Source: Apostichopus japonicus
Taxonomy: Eukaryota; Echinodermata; Holothuroidea; Aspidochirotida; Stichopodidae
Assembly: GCF_037975245.1 (NCBI RefSeq)
Contig: NC_092566.1
Location: forward strand, 18,137,001 to 18,201,000
Reading direction: 5' to 3'
Length of the DNA: 64,000 bases
Of this stretch, positions 34,099 to 46,302 are shown in pieces. Within the stretch, counting starts at the first letter, position 1. The number at the start of each line of letters is the position of its first letter. The notes under the pieces are model-generated. The model was not told the DNA's origin. It was given only the letters and a program-made list of their open reading frames with translations, and searched no databases. A program made the position numbers and the translations under genes.

Positions 34099-35410
34099 AT
34101 GTCGCTTCTCAAAGTTATCGCTCTGGTTCTGGCCTTTACCACTGTCACCACTCTGGGTGAGTTGGGTTTGTGCAAAGATATCGCAATTTTATTATTATTT
34201 GTAATAATTATAGTCACTTTGCGCAACGTTCTTTCATATATGATCTCATAACAAGTCCTTTTTCCTCAATTTGAATTATTCTTAAAGTGCATTGTTCCAT
34301 CCTCGTTACGACAATCGGATCAATAGATAGTTTGCATGTCTTCTTGGTCTGTTATTGAAATCTTTACAAATATCTCTGTTTTCAAGTTATGATATTGTAG
34401 TTGATCAGATTTAGCATACAACAGATTAAGCTAACCTTAACGATTTGCAAATTGATTTCTCAGTCTATAAAAGTAATGCAGGATATTTTATGAGCTAGAA
34501 TTGTTAGTAAAATGAACAGGTTAAGTGAAAGCAAAAGCTTACACCTGCTGGTGGTCAATTGCTACATACTATACAGGGTTGAATTCTAATCCGTCCACGG
34601 GATACCTCAGAGGCCTGCTTTCACTTTCTTTGTCACTGGTAGGTACACCACATAACGCTATATACGAACGCTTGTGGATCGGATCCTGGTTTATAGAGCT
34701 CTCTACTGATCCAATATCTGCCGATTGAGCTTTCGTATAAATAACATAATTATTCCCAGCCATACGTTTCCATCCTAAGCCGTTTAATGTGAACGAAGTA
34801 TTTAAAAATTTATACACCACGTGGCTCATAAGAATGTTCTAGAATTGCGATAAGCAATCATTTCTTCAAAAAGCTGTTTAATCGTAACTGTCATCTTTAC
34901 GTGCAAAGAAAAGCAATTGAGAATGATATTCTTGTATACTTGTGGCAATTTGATATATTATGATGTCTTCCTTGACTTTCAGCGTCCCCATCAAACTTGA
35001 AAGATGCCTCAGAGGCAGACTTTCTCTCGGAACTGTTTAAACGAGATGATGGATTTGACGAGAAAGCTCTAATCCCCGAAGATCGCGGATATTGGAAGGA
35101 CCTTGACAACTATGTCAAGGCACACAAGACTCGGGGTATCTCTGACGATCAAGGACTTCCGGATGCTTTAAGTGAGAGACTCGCAGAGTTGAGCTTGGAT
35201 GACGACTTTGGCAGTAAAGTATTTGATATGGTTGCCAGAGACTTAAAGATGAAGGGGCTGCAATACGAAGGCGAAGACCTACCTGACCGTTTTGAAGATT
35301 TAACTCCTTTGCAACGTCGACGTTGGCGCTTTTCCTATAGGATGGCGTTCCGTATTGTCGGTAAAATTCTGCGTGCTCTCCTGCCTCTAATCATCCGTGT
35401 ACTTGGTTGA
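34099..35410 (+). CDS. Locus A3: precursor of an Arg/Lys-rich amphipathic peptide (intact type A)
   Basis: Exon 1 (34099-34156) gives signal peptide MSLLKVIALVLAFTTVTTL with donor GTGAGT in phase 1. Exon 2 (34983-35410) follows CTTTCAG. The 161-residue precursor has an acidic propeptide (LKDASEADFLSELFKRDDGF, IPEDRGYWKDLDNYVKAHK, LSLDDDFGSKVFDMVARDLK, EGEDLPDRFEDLTPLQ), a tribasic RRR, then a 28-residue tail starting WRFSYRMAFRIVGKILRALL and ending IIRVLG. The tail has five Arg and one Lys, no acidic residue, and Gly before the stop (Leu-amide predicted). It is homologous to the B and C precursors by shared intron phase, IPE.R..W.DL and QRR. A role as a host-defence peptide is inferred. This is the only type A copy that looks whole. 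Confidence 0.85.
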
Positions 35411-38079
35411 TATCTTTTGGCAGCTCGTCATTGATTCTCCTGATAAGAGTCGAATGGGTAGGCTAATAATCATATAATTGGTGATGGTATTATAGCTTGT
35501 AGAACTACATATCAGCATAGTAGTTGTCATGCACAATGAAATGAAATATACTGACAAAAATTATTCGATCTTTCGATCTCTTTACTTGAGTGTACTACAA
35601 AAACAATATTTTCAATAATTCTTTTCTGTCATTTCTTCATTCTGTGGTTTGCCGATGTAAGGAACTAATATTATAATGTCCCACCACACAACGTTAACAG
35701 TAAGACCACATAAAAATCAAATCAGTTAATATAGGCATTTTCGCATTTTTATATAACACCGGTCTTGCATTTACCTTTCCTCGCAGTCAAAACTTCAACT
35801 TCGGCTAGACGCTTTCTTTTCTTTTGTTGAACGTCCGAAACATATCATACACTAACAGTTATAAAACGTTCAAAAAACTAAAGCGAAAACTCAACTGACT
35901 GGCTGACGTTGTAGCCAACACAGTTGTCATATGTGTATCGATCATCTCCCTTCCTCGGTATCCTCCCTTCCACCCTCCTCCCTCTGGAAATACTCCATTC
36001 TACCTTCGTTACATCCTTTCCAAGTCTGGTATCAAGATCAACAGGTCCAATTTCGTTTTCTATTAAATATTGACCATGCATATTTTTCTACGAACGGTCC
36101 TTACTAAGGTCGTTACCGTGTTGAGAAACATAGGGAAACGATGTTTGAAAACACAAGCAGAAAGGAATTGGAACCACCGCAGTTTTAAAACAGTTTATTA
36201 CACACGTACCCTGCACTGAACAGGGAAATTCAGTCTCGGTATTTTGAAACACAGTTTAAGAATCCATACCAATGTATACTTTCAACAAGCGTAATCTGTT
36301 TACTTCATTGCTGTTTCTTGAAACCATCCAGGGACTACTTGAGAGGCACCTTTTCCACATTAATACCCTTGACACATAAATAAGCATAGGCGTGTAACCC
36401 GGGTAACTAGAGGGGAATCTTACCATACAACATCTTCGACAGTGGTAGGGGGTGGTAGAATATGTTGCCGCAGTCACTTCTCCACCTTTAGGGGATGTAC
36501 TCTATATGGCAGTGCTAAATAATTCAGTTGGATCACTTTAGTGGCAAAAAGGAGTGCCAGGGGATCATTTTGCTTCTCAAAAGTTCAACATAAAATCGGA
36601 ATTATGACATGAAAAAATCCACACATTTCGATAAAACAGCGAAATGTGCACAGTTTATACCCTCTACAAAATCAAAAATCTGTTGGGGACGACCCCAAAC
36701 CTTATCCCTCCCCCCCCCTTCCGCCTCCCCTCACCCTCTTGTTTGATAGCCTCCAACCTAATGATTCATATGGAGAGTACCAATCACACTTCATTTGTGG
36801 TAAAGTTGTGAGAAACAATCCACACTAGTATTATTTATAGGAATTCTGATGAGAATCTGATGATTCGTAATGTATTACTGTATCGGGTAGCTGGAAGCAT
36901 ATGAAGATGATCCCTGCAATTTTCTATCAGCTTATGTTCTTATATTTCTGTATACATGATAAAAGTCGTGGTTCAATGTTTCTATGTGCATGCGCGTAGC
37001 CAGGAGGCGATGTAGAGTTAAACTTTCCCCCAACCCCCAACCCCCTGCCCTGCGCCTACCTCCTTCTCCCCATCTCCTTCCAACCTCAAGCAACATGCTG
37101 AAGAATCGTTATAAAACTGAGACATAGCACCATCATGATCACATTGTCACATCAGTCTCAATGTAAGGGAAATGGAATGGAGATTGTATATTCAACAAAA
37201 GCTTGTTGCGGTTAAACGTTTTCATGTTTCATGCATGACATAACGGTTGAATGGCGATCTTGCAGAAGGCTTATCTGTGGTACCAAATTACCAAAGACTA
37301 TATGTCTTTAGCTCTACGTCTTAATCGAAAACAATTTTTGACATCAGGAGTGGTGGAGCTCAAGCATGTTTCCTCTAAGCTGGCAATCGGTAGTGCTTTG
37401 TGTTAGGAAGATGTAATATAACGCATGTACGGAGATGGGGAGGGAAGGCGGGGGGGGGACGGGTGGAAGGTGAGAGTGTATGTACTTAAAGTTTACGCTC
37501 TAACCCTCTAATATATACAGCATGTTCATGCTTGGATGTATAAGTTTCCAACGTTTTCAGTGACAACAAAGGATTAGAAATGTGTATTATAAAGAAATAA
37601 TATTTCACTGTCTTTGTTTGTTTATGGATCAATAAATTGTACCGTGATCTCATTTTGTCACTTAGCCTGTACGTAATTAAATGTGTCTCTCGTTGACAGT
37701 GAAAGATTAGCTAAGCAGACATCCGGACATATGGTTAAGATCAATTGATTATTGTTGGTAGAGAGGGTTTCAATGTGTAAATTATCAGTAGAAGGAAATG
37801 CAACGAGTTTAAGATCCACCGCTTGAAAGAAAAACTCTTTATAGTTACATATTTTTGATATACTTCAAAATCCCGGATTGATTGTGATACGACCAGTCAT
37901 TCTTCACCGGGTGTAAGTTCAAGTTGTTACCAAATATTTCATCTCTTGCAAAATAATGAAGGAACTTCTTCGTATCAATTCCAGATTGTTTGTACATAAA
38001 TAGAAGTTGATTTTATCTCCGAGCAAACAGTCGGGTGCAAGTCTTCCAGCATCAAGAAATTCTGAAAGCTCCATGCAAC
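35411..38079. other. Cassette spacer 3 (A3 to B2), no gene seen
   Basis: Third copy of the spacer, closest to 16586-19328. It contains the CATGCGCGTAGCCAGGAGGC and GGAGTGCCAGGGGATCATTT landmarks. No coding potential was recognised. Confidence 0.65.
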
Positions 38080-40152
38080 ATGTTTCGATTATATTCACCG
38101 TGCATAGTCCTTCTCCTTGGTGTGATTTGTGGTGAGTACACTTTTTCCTTTCTTTCTCTTTTCAGATTTACATGATATTTAGATTTTCCCACGAACTCTT
38201 TACTGATTTAACCATTACTCACTCAACTTAATAAATCTCATTTTCCTTTTAACTGTTGTGAAAGCAGTTGTGTTCTAACCTATTTTACGTCATTATTAAT
38301 CTAGATGTTAAAGTTAAGAGCGATTTCCAAATCAAGCATCGGTGCCTTACCTACCTTACCTACTGAATTGTCAACCTAGGCTATAGAATTTGTGCCTAAC
38401 ATACTATACAGGTGCCTTATCTAGGCTATATGGTGTTCATAATCAATAGAATATGTGCATTTATAACAGGTGTATAACCAATAGAATAGGTGCTTTTATG
38501 AAAGGTGTCTAACCAATAGATTAGGTGCATTTATAATAGGTGTCTAACCAATAGAATATAGGTGCATTTATAATAGGTGTCTAACCTAGGATATGTGCCT
38601 AACATATATGTGATAACTATAGGGGTCTAACCTAGGATATGTGCCTAACCTATGTGGTAACTATAGGGGTCTAACCTAAGATATGTGGCTAACCTATGCG
38701 ATCGCAAGGTACCTAAAAACCTAGGATATGTCCCTAAAATGTTTCTCGTTTCAAGTAACGTCATGGACATAGACACAGGTTTGTCCCTTTGTTCTTGTTT
38801 GCGTCATTATCTCTCTCTCTGGTTGATGGTTGATGGTTGATCAGAGCCATTTTTCACAAGTCAAATAAAGTCATATAAATCAAGTCACATTCCAGTCACA
38901 TGACATTCAGCATTAAGACAGCGGCTCACGGATCACAATACCAAAATAAAGTTTGTCAATTGAAGCTATGAAAGAAGTTACTGACTATGACTAGTTTATT
39001 GCCAGTGTTATCTCTTGCCTTACTCATTAGTAATATCGGGCTCTATTAAGTTTTTTAGTCACAAGTTGTAAACTGTATATAAATGCCACAAACTTGCAAA
39101 CGTGCACAATTAGTTTACACTTCGAAAAATTTGTGAAAACGATGGTATTTTTTTCTCTCCTTTTTTCTTTCAACTCAATAGAAAACATTACCCATTGTGT
39201 ATGCCATCGCACTATATGAGGCATGTATGTATTAAACACTAAAGCGATCGCTCAAAAACGAACGAGTGTCAAAGGATTCTCAAATCATTGCAACGAAAAT
39301 AAGTAAGAAGATGCAACCAAGAATTTCATTGAAATATCTGCTATTGTTTCCTTATGTTTCGCTACATCGCCTAAAGCTTGATAACTAATTAATAATCAAT
39401 ACCTAAAGTCACATGAAGCGCCCATGGCCTAGTTGGTTAGGGTGTCCGCATATAAAGGGGGAGGGCACGAGTACGAAATTAGGTAAATCGATACATTTTT
39501 TAATATGGAGTTTTGTGACACGCTGATTTTGCTCTTGCTCGGCTCTTGGTTCTACCAATGTGGATCCAAGTGAAGATAATGGTTCGACATATGTTTTTTT
39601 TCTCTTTCTTTTCTATTTTTTTTTAACCTTCTATTTTTAGTGTCTTCGTCTCCGACAACTGTTCAACGTGATACTAAAGATGTAAGATTGGACATTTCTC
39701 CAAATGGCCTGATTGGGAAATATTTCAATAAAAGAGAGAAACTGGACCAACATAAAGATCATCCTAGTCAGAGAATGAATGAACTGAGCCCGGAAGAGCG
39801 AAACGTATGGAGAGACCTTTCAAAGTTGGAGAAGTACCACAAGCTCCATTACGTCAAGCGACTCCGTCCTAACGAGGAAGACTCAACAAAAGAGATTGTA
39901 GGAGCAGAGAGGTTTGCTGAACCGATTCCTGAGAAAAGCAGTCCATTACGTAACATCGATAACGAGTTAGATCTTCGAGTTGCTAACTACATCACGAATT
40001 ATCTGAGATCGGAAGGACTGTCAGCAGGGGCAGAGGACGTATTGGACAGAGATGAAGATTTGCCTGAACCACAGAGGCGATTCCTCTTTAAGTTAGGGCT
40101 CCACTTACTCGGCCATGTCGTGCACCATGTTGTCCATCACTTATTTGGATAG
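38080..40152 (+). CDS. Locus B2: precursor of a histidine-rich amphipathic peptide
   Basis: Exon 1 (38080-38131) encodes MFRLYSPCIVLLLGVIC; the donor is GTGAGT in phase 1. Exon 2 (39641-40152) follows TTTTTAG. The 187-residue precursor is one residue shorter than B1 in the early propeptide (LDISPNG instead of LDVIPPNG). After EDLPEPQRR the 23-residue tail begins FLFKLG and ends HHLFG; it differs from B1 only by Lys for Thr at position 4, adding one constant positive charge to six His. Gly before the stop predicts a Phe-amide. As in B1, an out-of-frame ATG precedes the start by 7 bases. Intact signal peptide, splice sites and frame suggest function. Confidence 0.83.
38340..38720. repeat. Expanded minisatellite in B2 intron
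   Basis: Tandem copies of about 37 bp built on GTGTCTAACCAATAGAATA and GTGCATTTATAATAG, followed by shorter GTGCCTAACCTA-type units. The other three B/C introns carry shorter versions, so the expansion is specific to this copy. Confidence 0.8.
39418..39483 (+). other. tRNA-like relic in B2 intron
   Basis: The best of three versions: TGGCCTAGTTGGTTAGGG (box A), TCCGCATATAAAGGGGGA in the anticodon-arm position, and GGGCACGAGTACGAAAT (box B-like). No convincing acceptor stem. Probably a SINE head or a dead tRNA. Confidence 0.5.
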
Positions 40153-41515
40153 TTTCGTTCAGGCTCACAGCATTTCTAATAGTTTCCCTTTTTTTCAAAG
40201 TAGCTTTATTTAATAAGTTGTAGAGCAAAATCAGATTTTCGAGTCGGTTATTTATGTTTTGTCAATCGAAGTAGGTAATATTACCGTTTATTTAAAGTTC
40301 ATCACAAGTTTTCCAACCGTTTGTATTTGATCGACAATGATATCTTAACTAGATCTGTGAAGAGCTATAACGTAACATAAGGAGCATATAATCATCATCA
40401 CTATGGTGATTACAATGCATGAGTAACTGACGATGATTTTGTTACACTGCATTGTATTCGCCTGGTTTTAGAGCACTAAATTTCTAGTATCGAGAGAGAA
40501 ACAATGGAAAATGAAATTAATACTTTACCTTGTAAATTAAATATATTACAGTACACATTAGCTATATACGCCTTAAATGTTGTTCCTTGTGGTTTTAATA
40601 TAAATGGATTTCTGGGAAGACATGAACCGAAAGTTAAATATACTCAAATTAGACAGTACTTTCCAAATGTAGCTTCAGGAGTCATTTTTGTGTTAATTGC
40701 AAACTTTCAGTGTACGACACGAGTAAGTACGAAATTTAAGTCATTTTTAACCTTCGGATAATAACGCTTAAGTTGCCAGGACTTCCAATCTAATAAGTTT
40801 CAAGCTTGAGGGTTTCCAGAGAAGAGGTTTTAACATCTCAACACCTAGCCGCTCCGCGCTCCACCTCTGCGCCATGCCCGTACTCAAAATTCCATATTGA
40901 GGGGACTCAAATATTAACTTATGGCCATCTCGAATGGGGGGTGGGGGAGATCTAAGCCGACTCCGGTGTCCCCTCTCGTATGCGATTTTTTTATTTAAGT
41001 AAGAGGGCTTAGATGCAAAATGATAATGTCATTTACATCACTTTATTTCGACTACAGTTGTGTAGTACAAGTTTCCAATATTATTGTGTATTATATTATC
41101 AGCCATCGTTGGCACCCGCAATGGTGGGAGGGCATGCCTTTTACAACACATTACTTCTGTCAACAGTATGGTTCGCAGCATACCGAACAGTCCCAATTGG
41201 CGTTCCACAAATGCAATACATGACGTTGTCTGCACGTCTACCCCCAGTGTGTGGAATAACATCCCCTTTCGATTTCCACCAGTCCCATTAACTTATTAGC
41301 TTACACTTCAATGCTCATGGGTTGTTCACGTTTTGTCGATACATATAGATTGATGCCTTCCTTATCCAGAGACATAAGGCTCCGACCTTACCCCGTGCAT
41401 CTCTCTCTTCTTTCAACCCGTATTGCTTCCTTCTTCTACAGTAGTCATTAACACGTTAATGTTATCAACTACTTACCTGAAAATCAAATCTGATAATATA
41501 GTAACCTCCGTGTAA
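40153..41515. other. B/C gene 3' flank, copy 3
   Basis: Near-identical to 21315-22684, including the half hairpin, the GGGAGGGCATGCCTTTTACA core and the joint to a truncated type A locus. The open frames at 40504-40761 and 41013-41299 are not supported as genes. Confidence 0.65.
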
Positions 41516-41812
41516 AGGCACACAAAACTCGCGGTCAGTATTTCTGACGATCGGAGACCTTCGGTTGCTTTAAGAGAGAGACTCTCAGAGTTGAGCTTGG
41601 ATGACGACTTTGGTAGCAAAGTATTTGATATGGTTGCCAGAGATTTAAAGATGAAGGGGCTGCAATACGAAGGAGAAGACCTACCTGACCGTTTTGAAGA
41701 TTTAACTCCTTTGCAACGTCGACGTTGGGGCTTTTCCTGGAGGATGGCGTTCCATATTGTCGGTAAAATTCTACGTGCTCTCCTGCCTCTAACCATCCGT
41801 GTACTTGGTTGA
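41516..41812 (+). pseudogene. Locus A4: 5'-truncated type A precursor
   Basis: Block 2 counterpart of A2, with the same joint to the B/C flank near 41515 and the same missing signal exon and N-terminal propeptide. The kept part runs from LSLDDDFGSKVFDMVARDLK through RRR to a cationic tail with FSWRMAFHIVGKILRALL, ending TIRVLG. No usable start or acceptor giving a secreted product was found. A2 and A4 share the joint, so the truncation is older than the block duplication. Confidence 0.78.
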
Positions 41813-44413
41813 TATCTTTGGCAGCTCGTCATTGATTTCTCCTGATAAGAGTCGAATGGGTAATAATCATATAATTGGTGATGGTATTATAGGTTGTAGA
41901 ACTACATATCAGCATAGTAGTTGCCATGCACAATGAAATGAAAGATACTGACAAAAATTACTTACTAATTTCCAAGGGGGGAGTACAAAAACAGTATTTC
42001 AATAACTATTTTCTGCCATATCTTCATTCTGTGTTTTGCCACAGTAATGAACATGTACTAATATATTAATGTCCCATCACCCAACGTTAACAGTAAGATA
42101 ACATAACAATCAAATCAATTAATATAGGCATTTTCACGTTTTCTTTTCTTTTGTTGAACATCCGAAATATATCATAAACTTACAGTTAAAAAAAATATAA
42201 AAAAACAAAAGTCCAAAATTCAACTAAGTGACTGGCTGACAGTGGTACGTGGTAATCAACATACAGTAGTTCTCAATTGTTTGTCGATCATCTCCCTTCC
42301 TCCCTCCTCCCTCCTCCCTCCGGAAATACTTCATCCTCCCTTTGTTACATCCTTTCCGAGTCTGGTATCAAGATCAACCGAAACCGATTACGTTTTCTAT
42401 AGATATTGACCATATTTTTATACGAACGTCCCTACTTAAGTCGTTACCGTGTTGAAAAACATATGGAAACGATGTTTGAAAAAACAAGCAGAAAGGAATT
42501 GGAACCACCGCAGTTTTTAAACAGTTTATTACACACGTACCCTCCACTGAGACAAGAAAATTCAGTCAGTCTCGGAATTTTGAAACACAGTTTAAGAATC
42601 CATATACAATGTATACTTCCAACAAGCGTAATCTGTTTACTTCATTGCTGTTTCTTGAAACTATCCAGGGACTACTTGAGAGGCACCTTTTCCACATTAA
42701 TACCATTGACACATAAATAAGCATAGGCGTGTAACCCGGGTAACTAGAGGGGAATCTTCCCATACAACACCTTCGACAGTGGTAGGGGGTGGAAAAATAT
42801 TTTTGCCGCAGTCACTTATTCACCTTTAGGGGATGTACTCTATATGGCAGTGCTAAATTATTCAGTTGGATCACTTTAGGTGGCAAAAAGGAGTGCCAGG
42901 GAATCATTTTTGATTCTCAAAAGTTCAACATGAAGTCGGAATTATGACATGAAAAAATCTACACATTTCGATAAAACAGCGAAATGTGCACAGTTTATAC
43001 ACTCTACAAAATCAAAAATCTGTTGGGGACGACCCCAAACCTGATCCCTCCCCCTTCCGCCTCCCCTCACCCTCTTGTTTGATAGCCTCCAACCTACTGA
43101 TTCATATGGAGAGTACCAATCACACTTCCTTTGTGGTAAAGTTGTGAGAAACAATCCACACTAGTATTATTTATAGGAATTCTGATGAGAATCTGATGTT
43201 TCGTAATGCATTACTGTATCGGGTAGCTGGAAGCATATGAAGATGATCCCTGCAATTTTCTATCAGCTTTTGTTCTTATATTTCTGTATACATGATAAAA
43301 GTCGTGGTTCAATGTTTCTATGTGCATGCGCGTATCCAGGAGGCGATGTAGAGTTAAAGTTTCCACAACCCCCCTGCCCTGCGCCTACCTCTTTCTCCCC
43401 ACCTCTTTCCAACCTCAAGCAACATGCTGAAGTATCGTTATAAAACTGAGACAAAGCACCATCATGATCACATTGTCACATCAGTACCCATGTAAGGGAC
43501 ATGGAATTGAGATTGTTTATTCAACAAAAGCTTGTTGCGGTTGAACGGTTTCATGTTTCATGCATGACATAACGGTTGAATGGCGATCTTGCAGAAGGCT
43601 TATCTGTGGTACCAAATTACCAAAGATTATATGTCTTTAGCTCTACGTCTAAATCGAAACATTTTTGACATCAGGAGTGGTGGAGCTCAAGCATGTTTCC
43701 CCTAAACTGGCAATCGGTAGTGCTATGTTTTAGGAAGATGTAATATGACGCATGTACGAAGATGGGGCGGGGTAGGGGAGGGGGGAGGGTGCGGGTGGAA
43801 GGTAAGAGTGTATGTACTTAAAGTTTACGCTCTAACCCTCTAATATGTACAGCATGTTCATGCTTGGATGTATAAGTTTCCAACGTTTTCAGTATGAACA
43901 AAGGATTAGAAATTTATATGACCAAGAAATAATATTTCACTTTCTTTGTTTGTTTATGGATCAATAAATTGTACCGTGATCTCATTTTGTCACTTAGCCT
44001 GTCACGTAATCGAATATGTCTCTCGTTGACAGTGAAACCTTACCTAAGCAGACATCCGGACATATGGCAAAGATAAATTGATTATTGTTCATAGAGAGGA
44101 CTTCAATGTGTAAATTATGTAGAAGGAAATGCAACGAGTTTTAGATCCCTCTCTTGAAAGAAAAAATCTTTATAATTTCATATATTTGACAAACTTCAAA
44201 ATCCCGAATTGATTGTGATACGACCAGTCAGACTTCACCGGGTGTAAGTTCAAGTTGTTACTAAATATTTCATCTCCTGCAAAATAATCAAGTAACTTCT
44301 TCGTATCAATTCCAGATTATTTGTACATAAATGGAAGTTGATTTTATCTCCGGGCAAACCGTAGTCGGGTGCAAGTCTTCCAGCAAAAATAAATTCTGAA
44401 AGCTCCTTGCAAC
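41813..44413. other. Cassette spacer 4 (A4 to C2), no gene seen
   Basis: Fourth copy of the spacer, closest to 22982-25561 (same TCCCTCCTCCCTCCTCCCTC tract near 42299). No coding potential was recognised. Confidence 0.65.
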
Positions 44414-46302
44414 ATGTTTCGATTATATTCACCGTGCAGAGTCCTTCTCCTTGGTGTGATTTGTGGTGAGTTCATACTTTTTCTTTCTTTCTCTTTCCAG
44501 ATTAAAATGATACTTAGATTTTCCCACGAACTCATTAATGAGTTAAACATTACTCACTCAACTTAATAATTCTCATATTCCTTTTAACTGTTGTGAAAAC
44601 AGTTAGTTTTTCACCTATTTAACGTCATTATTAATCTAGATGTTAAAGTTAAGAGCGATATCCAAGTCTAGCATCGGTGCCTTACATGAAATAGTATACC
44701 TTACCTACTTAATTGCAGGCTAGGCTATATAATTTGTGCCTATCACATACTACAGGTGCCTTACCTAGGAGATACGGTGTCTAACCAATAGAATATGTGC
44801 ATTTAAAATAGGTGTCTAATCTAGGAATTGTGCCTAACCATATATGTGATAACTATAGGGGTCTAACCTAAGATATGTGGCTAACCTATGCGATCACTAG
44901 GTACCTAAAAACCAAGGATATGTCCCTCATATGTTTCTCGTTTCAAGTAACGTCATGGACATAGACACAGGCTTGTCCCTTTGTTCTTATTTGCGTGATT
45001 ATCTCTCTGGTTGATGGTTGATCAAAATCATTTCACAAGTCAGAACAAGTCATAAGCGGCACACGGCAGCGGCTCACGGATCACAATACCAAAAAAAAAT
45101 TTGTCAAATGAAGCTATGAAAGAAGTTACTGACGACAAGTATATTGCCAGTGTTACCTCTTGCCTTACTCATAAGTAATATCGGGCTCTTTTAAGTTTGT
45201 TAGTAAAAAGTTGTAAACTGTCTATAGATGCCAAACACTTGCAAACGTGCACAATATGTTAACACTTCGAATAATTCGTGAAAACGATGGTTTATATTAT
45301 TATTCTCACCTTTATTCTTTTAAAACAATAGAAAGCAATACCCATTGTGTATGCCATCGCAATATATGAAGCATGTATGTATTAAAAACTAAGGATCGCT
45401 GTTAAACGATAGATTGTCAAAGGAATCCAAAATCATTGCAACGAAAATAAGTAAAAAGATGCAACCAAGAATTTCATTGAAATATCCGTTATTTTTCCTT
45501 ATATTTCGCTACATCGCCTATAACATCTTAACTAATTAATAATCACTATCTATATTAAAATGAAGCCCCATGGCCTAGTTGGTAAGGGTGTCCGCTTAAA
45601 GAGGGAGGGCACGAGTACGAATTACGTAAATCGGTACATTTTTGAATATGGAGTTTTGTTACACGCTGAGTTTGCTCTTGTTCGGCTCTTGGTTCTACTA
45701 ATGTGGACTTAAGTGAAGATACTGGTTCAACGTGTGTTTTTCCTTCTTTTCTGATTTTTACCTTCTATTTTTTAGTGTCCTCGTCTCCGACAACTGTTCA
45801 ACGTGATACTAAAGATGTGAGATTGGACGAAATTCCTCCAAATGGCCTGATTGAGAAATATTTCAATAAAAGAGAGAATCTGGACCAATATGAAGATCAT
45901 CCTAGTCAGAGAATGAATGAACTGATCCCGGAAGAGCGTAACGTATGGAGAGACCTTTCAAAGTTAGAGAAATACCACAAGCTCCATTACGTCAAACGAC
46001 TCCGTCCTAACGAAGAAGACTCAACAAAAGAACTTGTAGGAGCAGAGAGGTTGGTTGAACCGATTCCTGAAAACAGCAGTCCATTACGTAACATAGATAA
46101 CGAGTTAGATCTTCGAGTTGCTAACTACATCACGAATTATCTAAGATCGGAAGGACTGTCAGCAGGAGCAGAGGACGTATTGGACAGAGATGAAGATTTG
46201 CCTGAACCACAGAGGCGATTTATCGGCAGGTTAGCGTTTCGCATACTCAGTCGAGTCCTCCGCCATCTTTTGCCATATTTGCTAAGAGTCGTATTTGGAT
46301 AG
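44414..46302 (+). CDS. Locus C2: precursor of an arginine-rich amphipathic peptide
   Basis: Exon 1 (44414-44465) encodes MFRLYSPCRVLLLGVIC; the donor is GTGAGT in phase 1. Exon 2 (45776-46302) follows TTTTTTAG. The 192-residue precursor has the C1 propeptide with few changes (LDEIPPNG, ERLVEPIPE, LDRDEDLPEPQ), RR, and a tail identical to that of C1 (27 residues, from FIGRLAFRIL to RVVFG). Signal peptide residue 9 is Arg where B1, B2 and C1 have Ile, which breaks the hydrophobic core and may weaken secretion. Otherwise it looks intact. Same inferred role as C1. Confidence 0.82.
45565..45626 (+). other. tRNA-like relic in C2 intron
   Basis: ATGGCCTAGTTGGTAAGGGT followed by GGGCACGAGTACGAATTACG; more decayed than in B2. 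Same position relative to exon 2. Confidence 0.4.
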
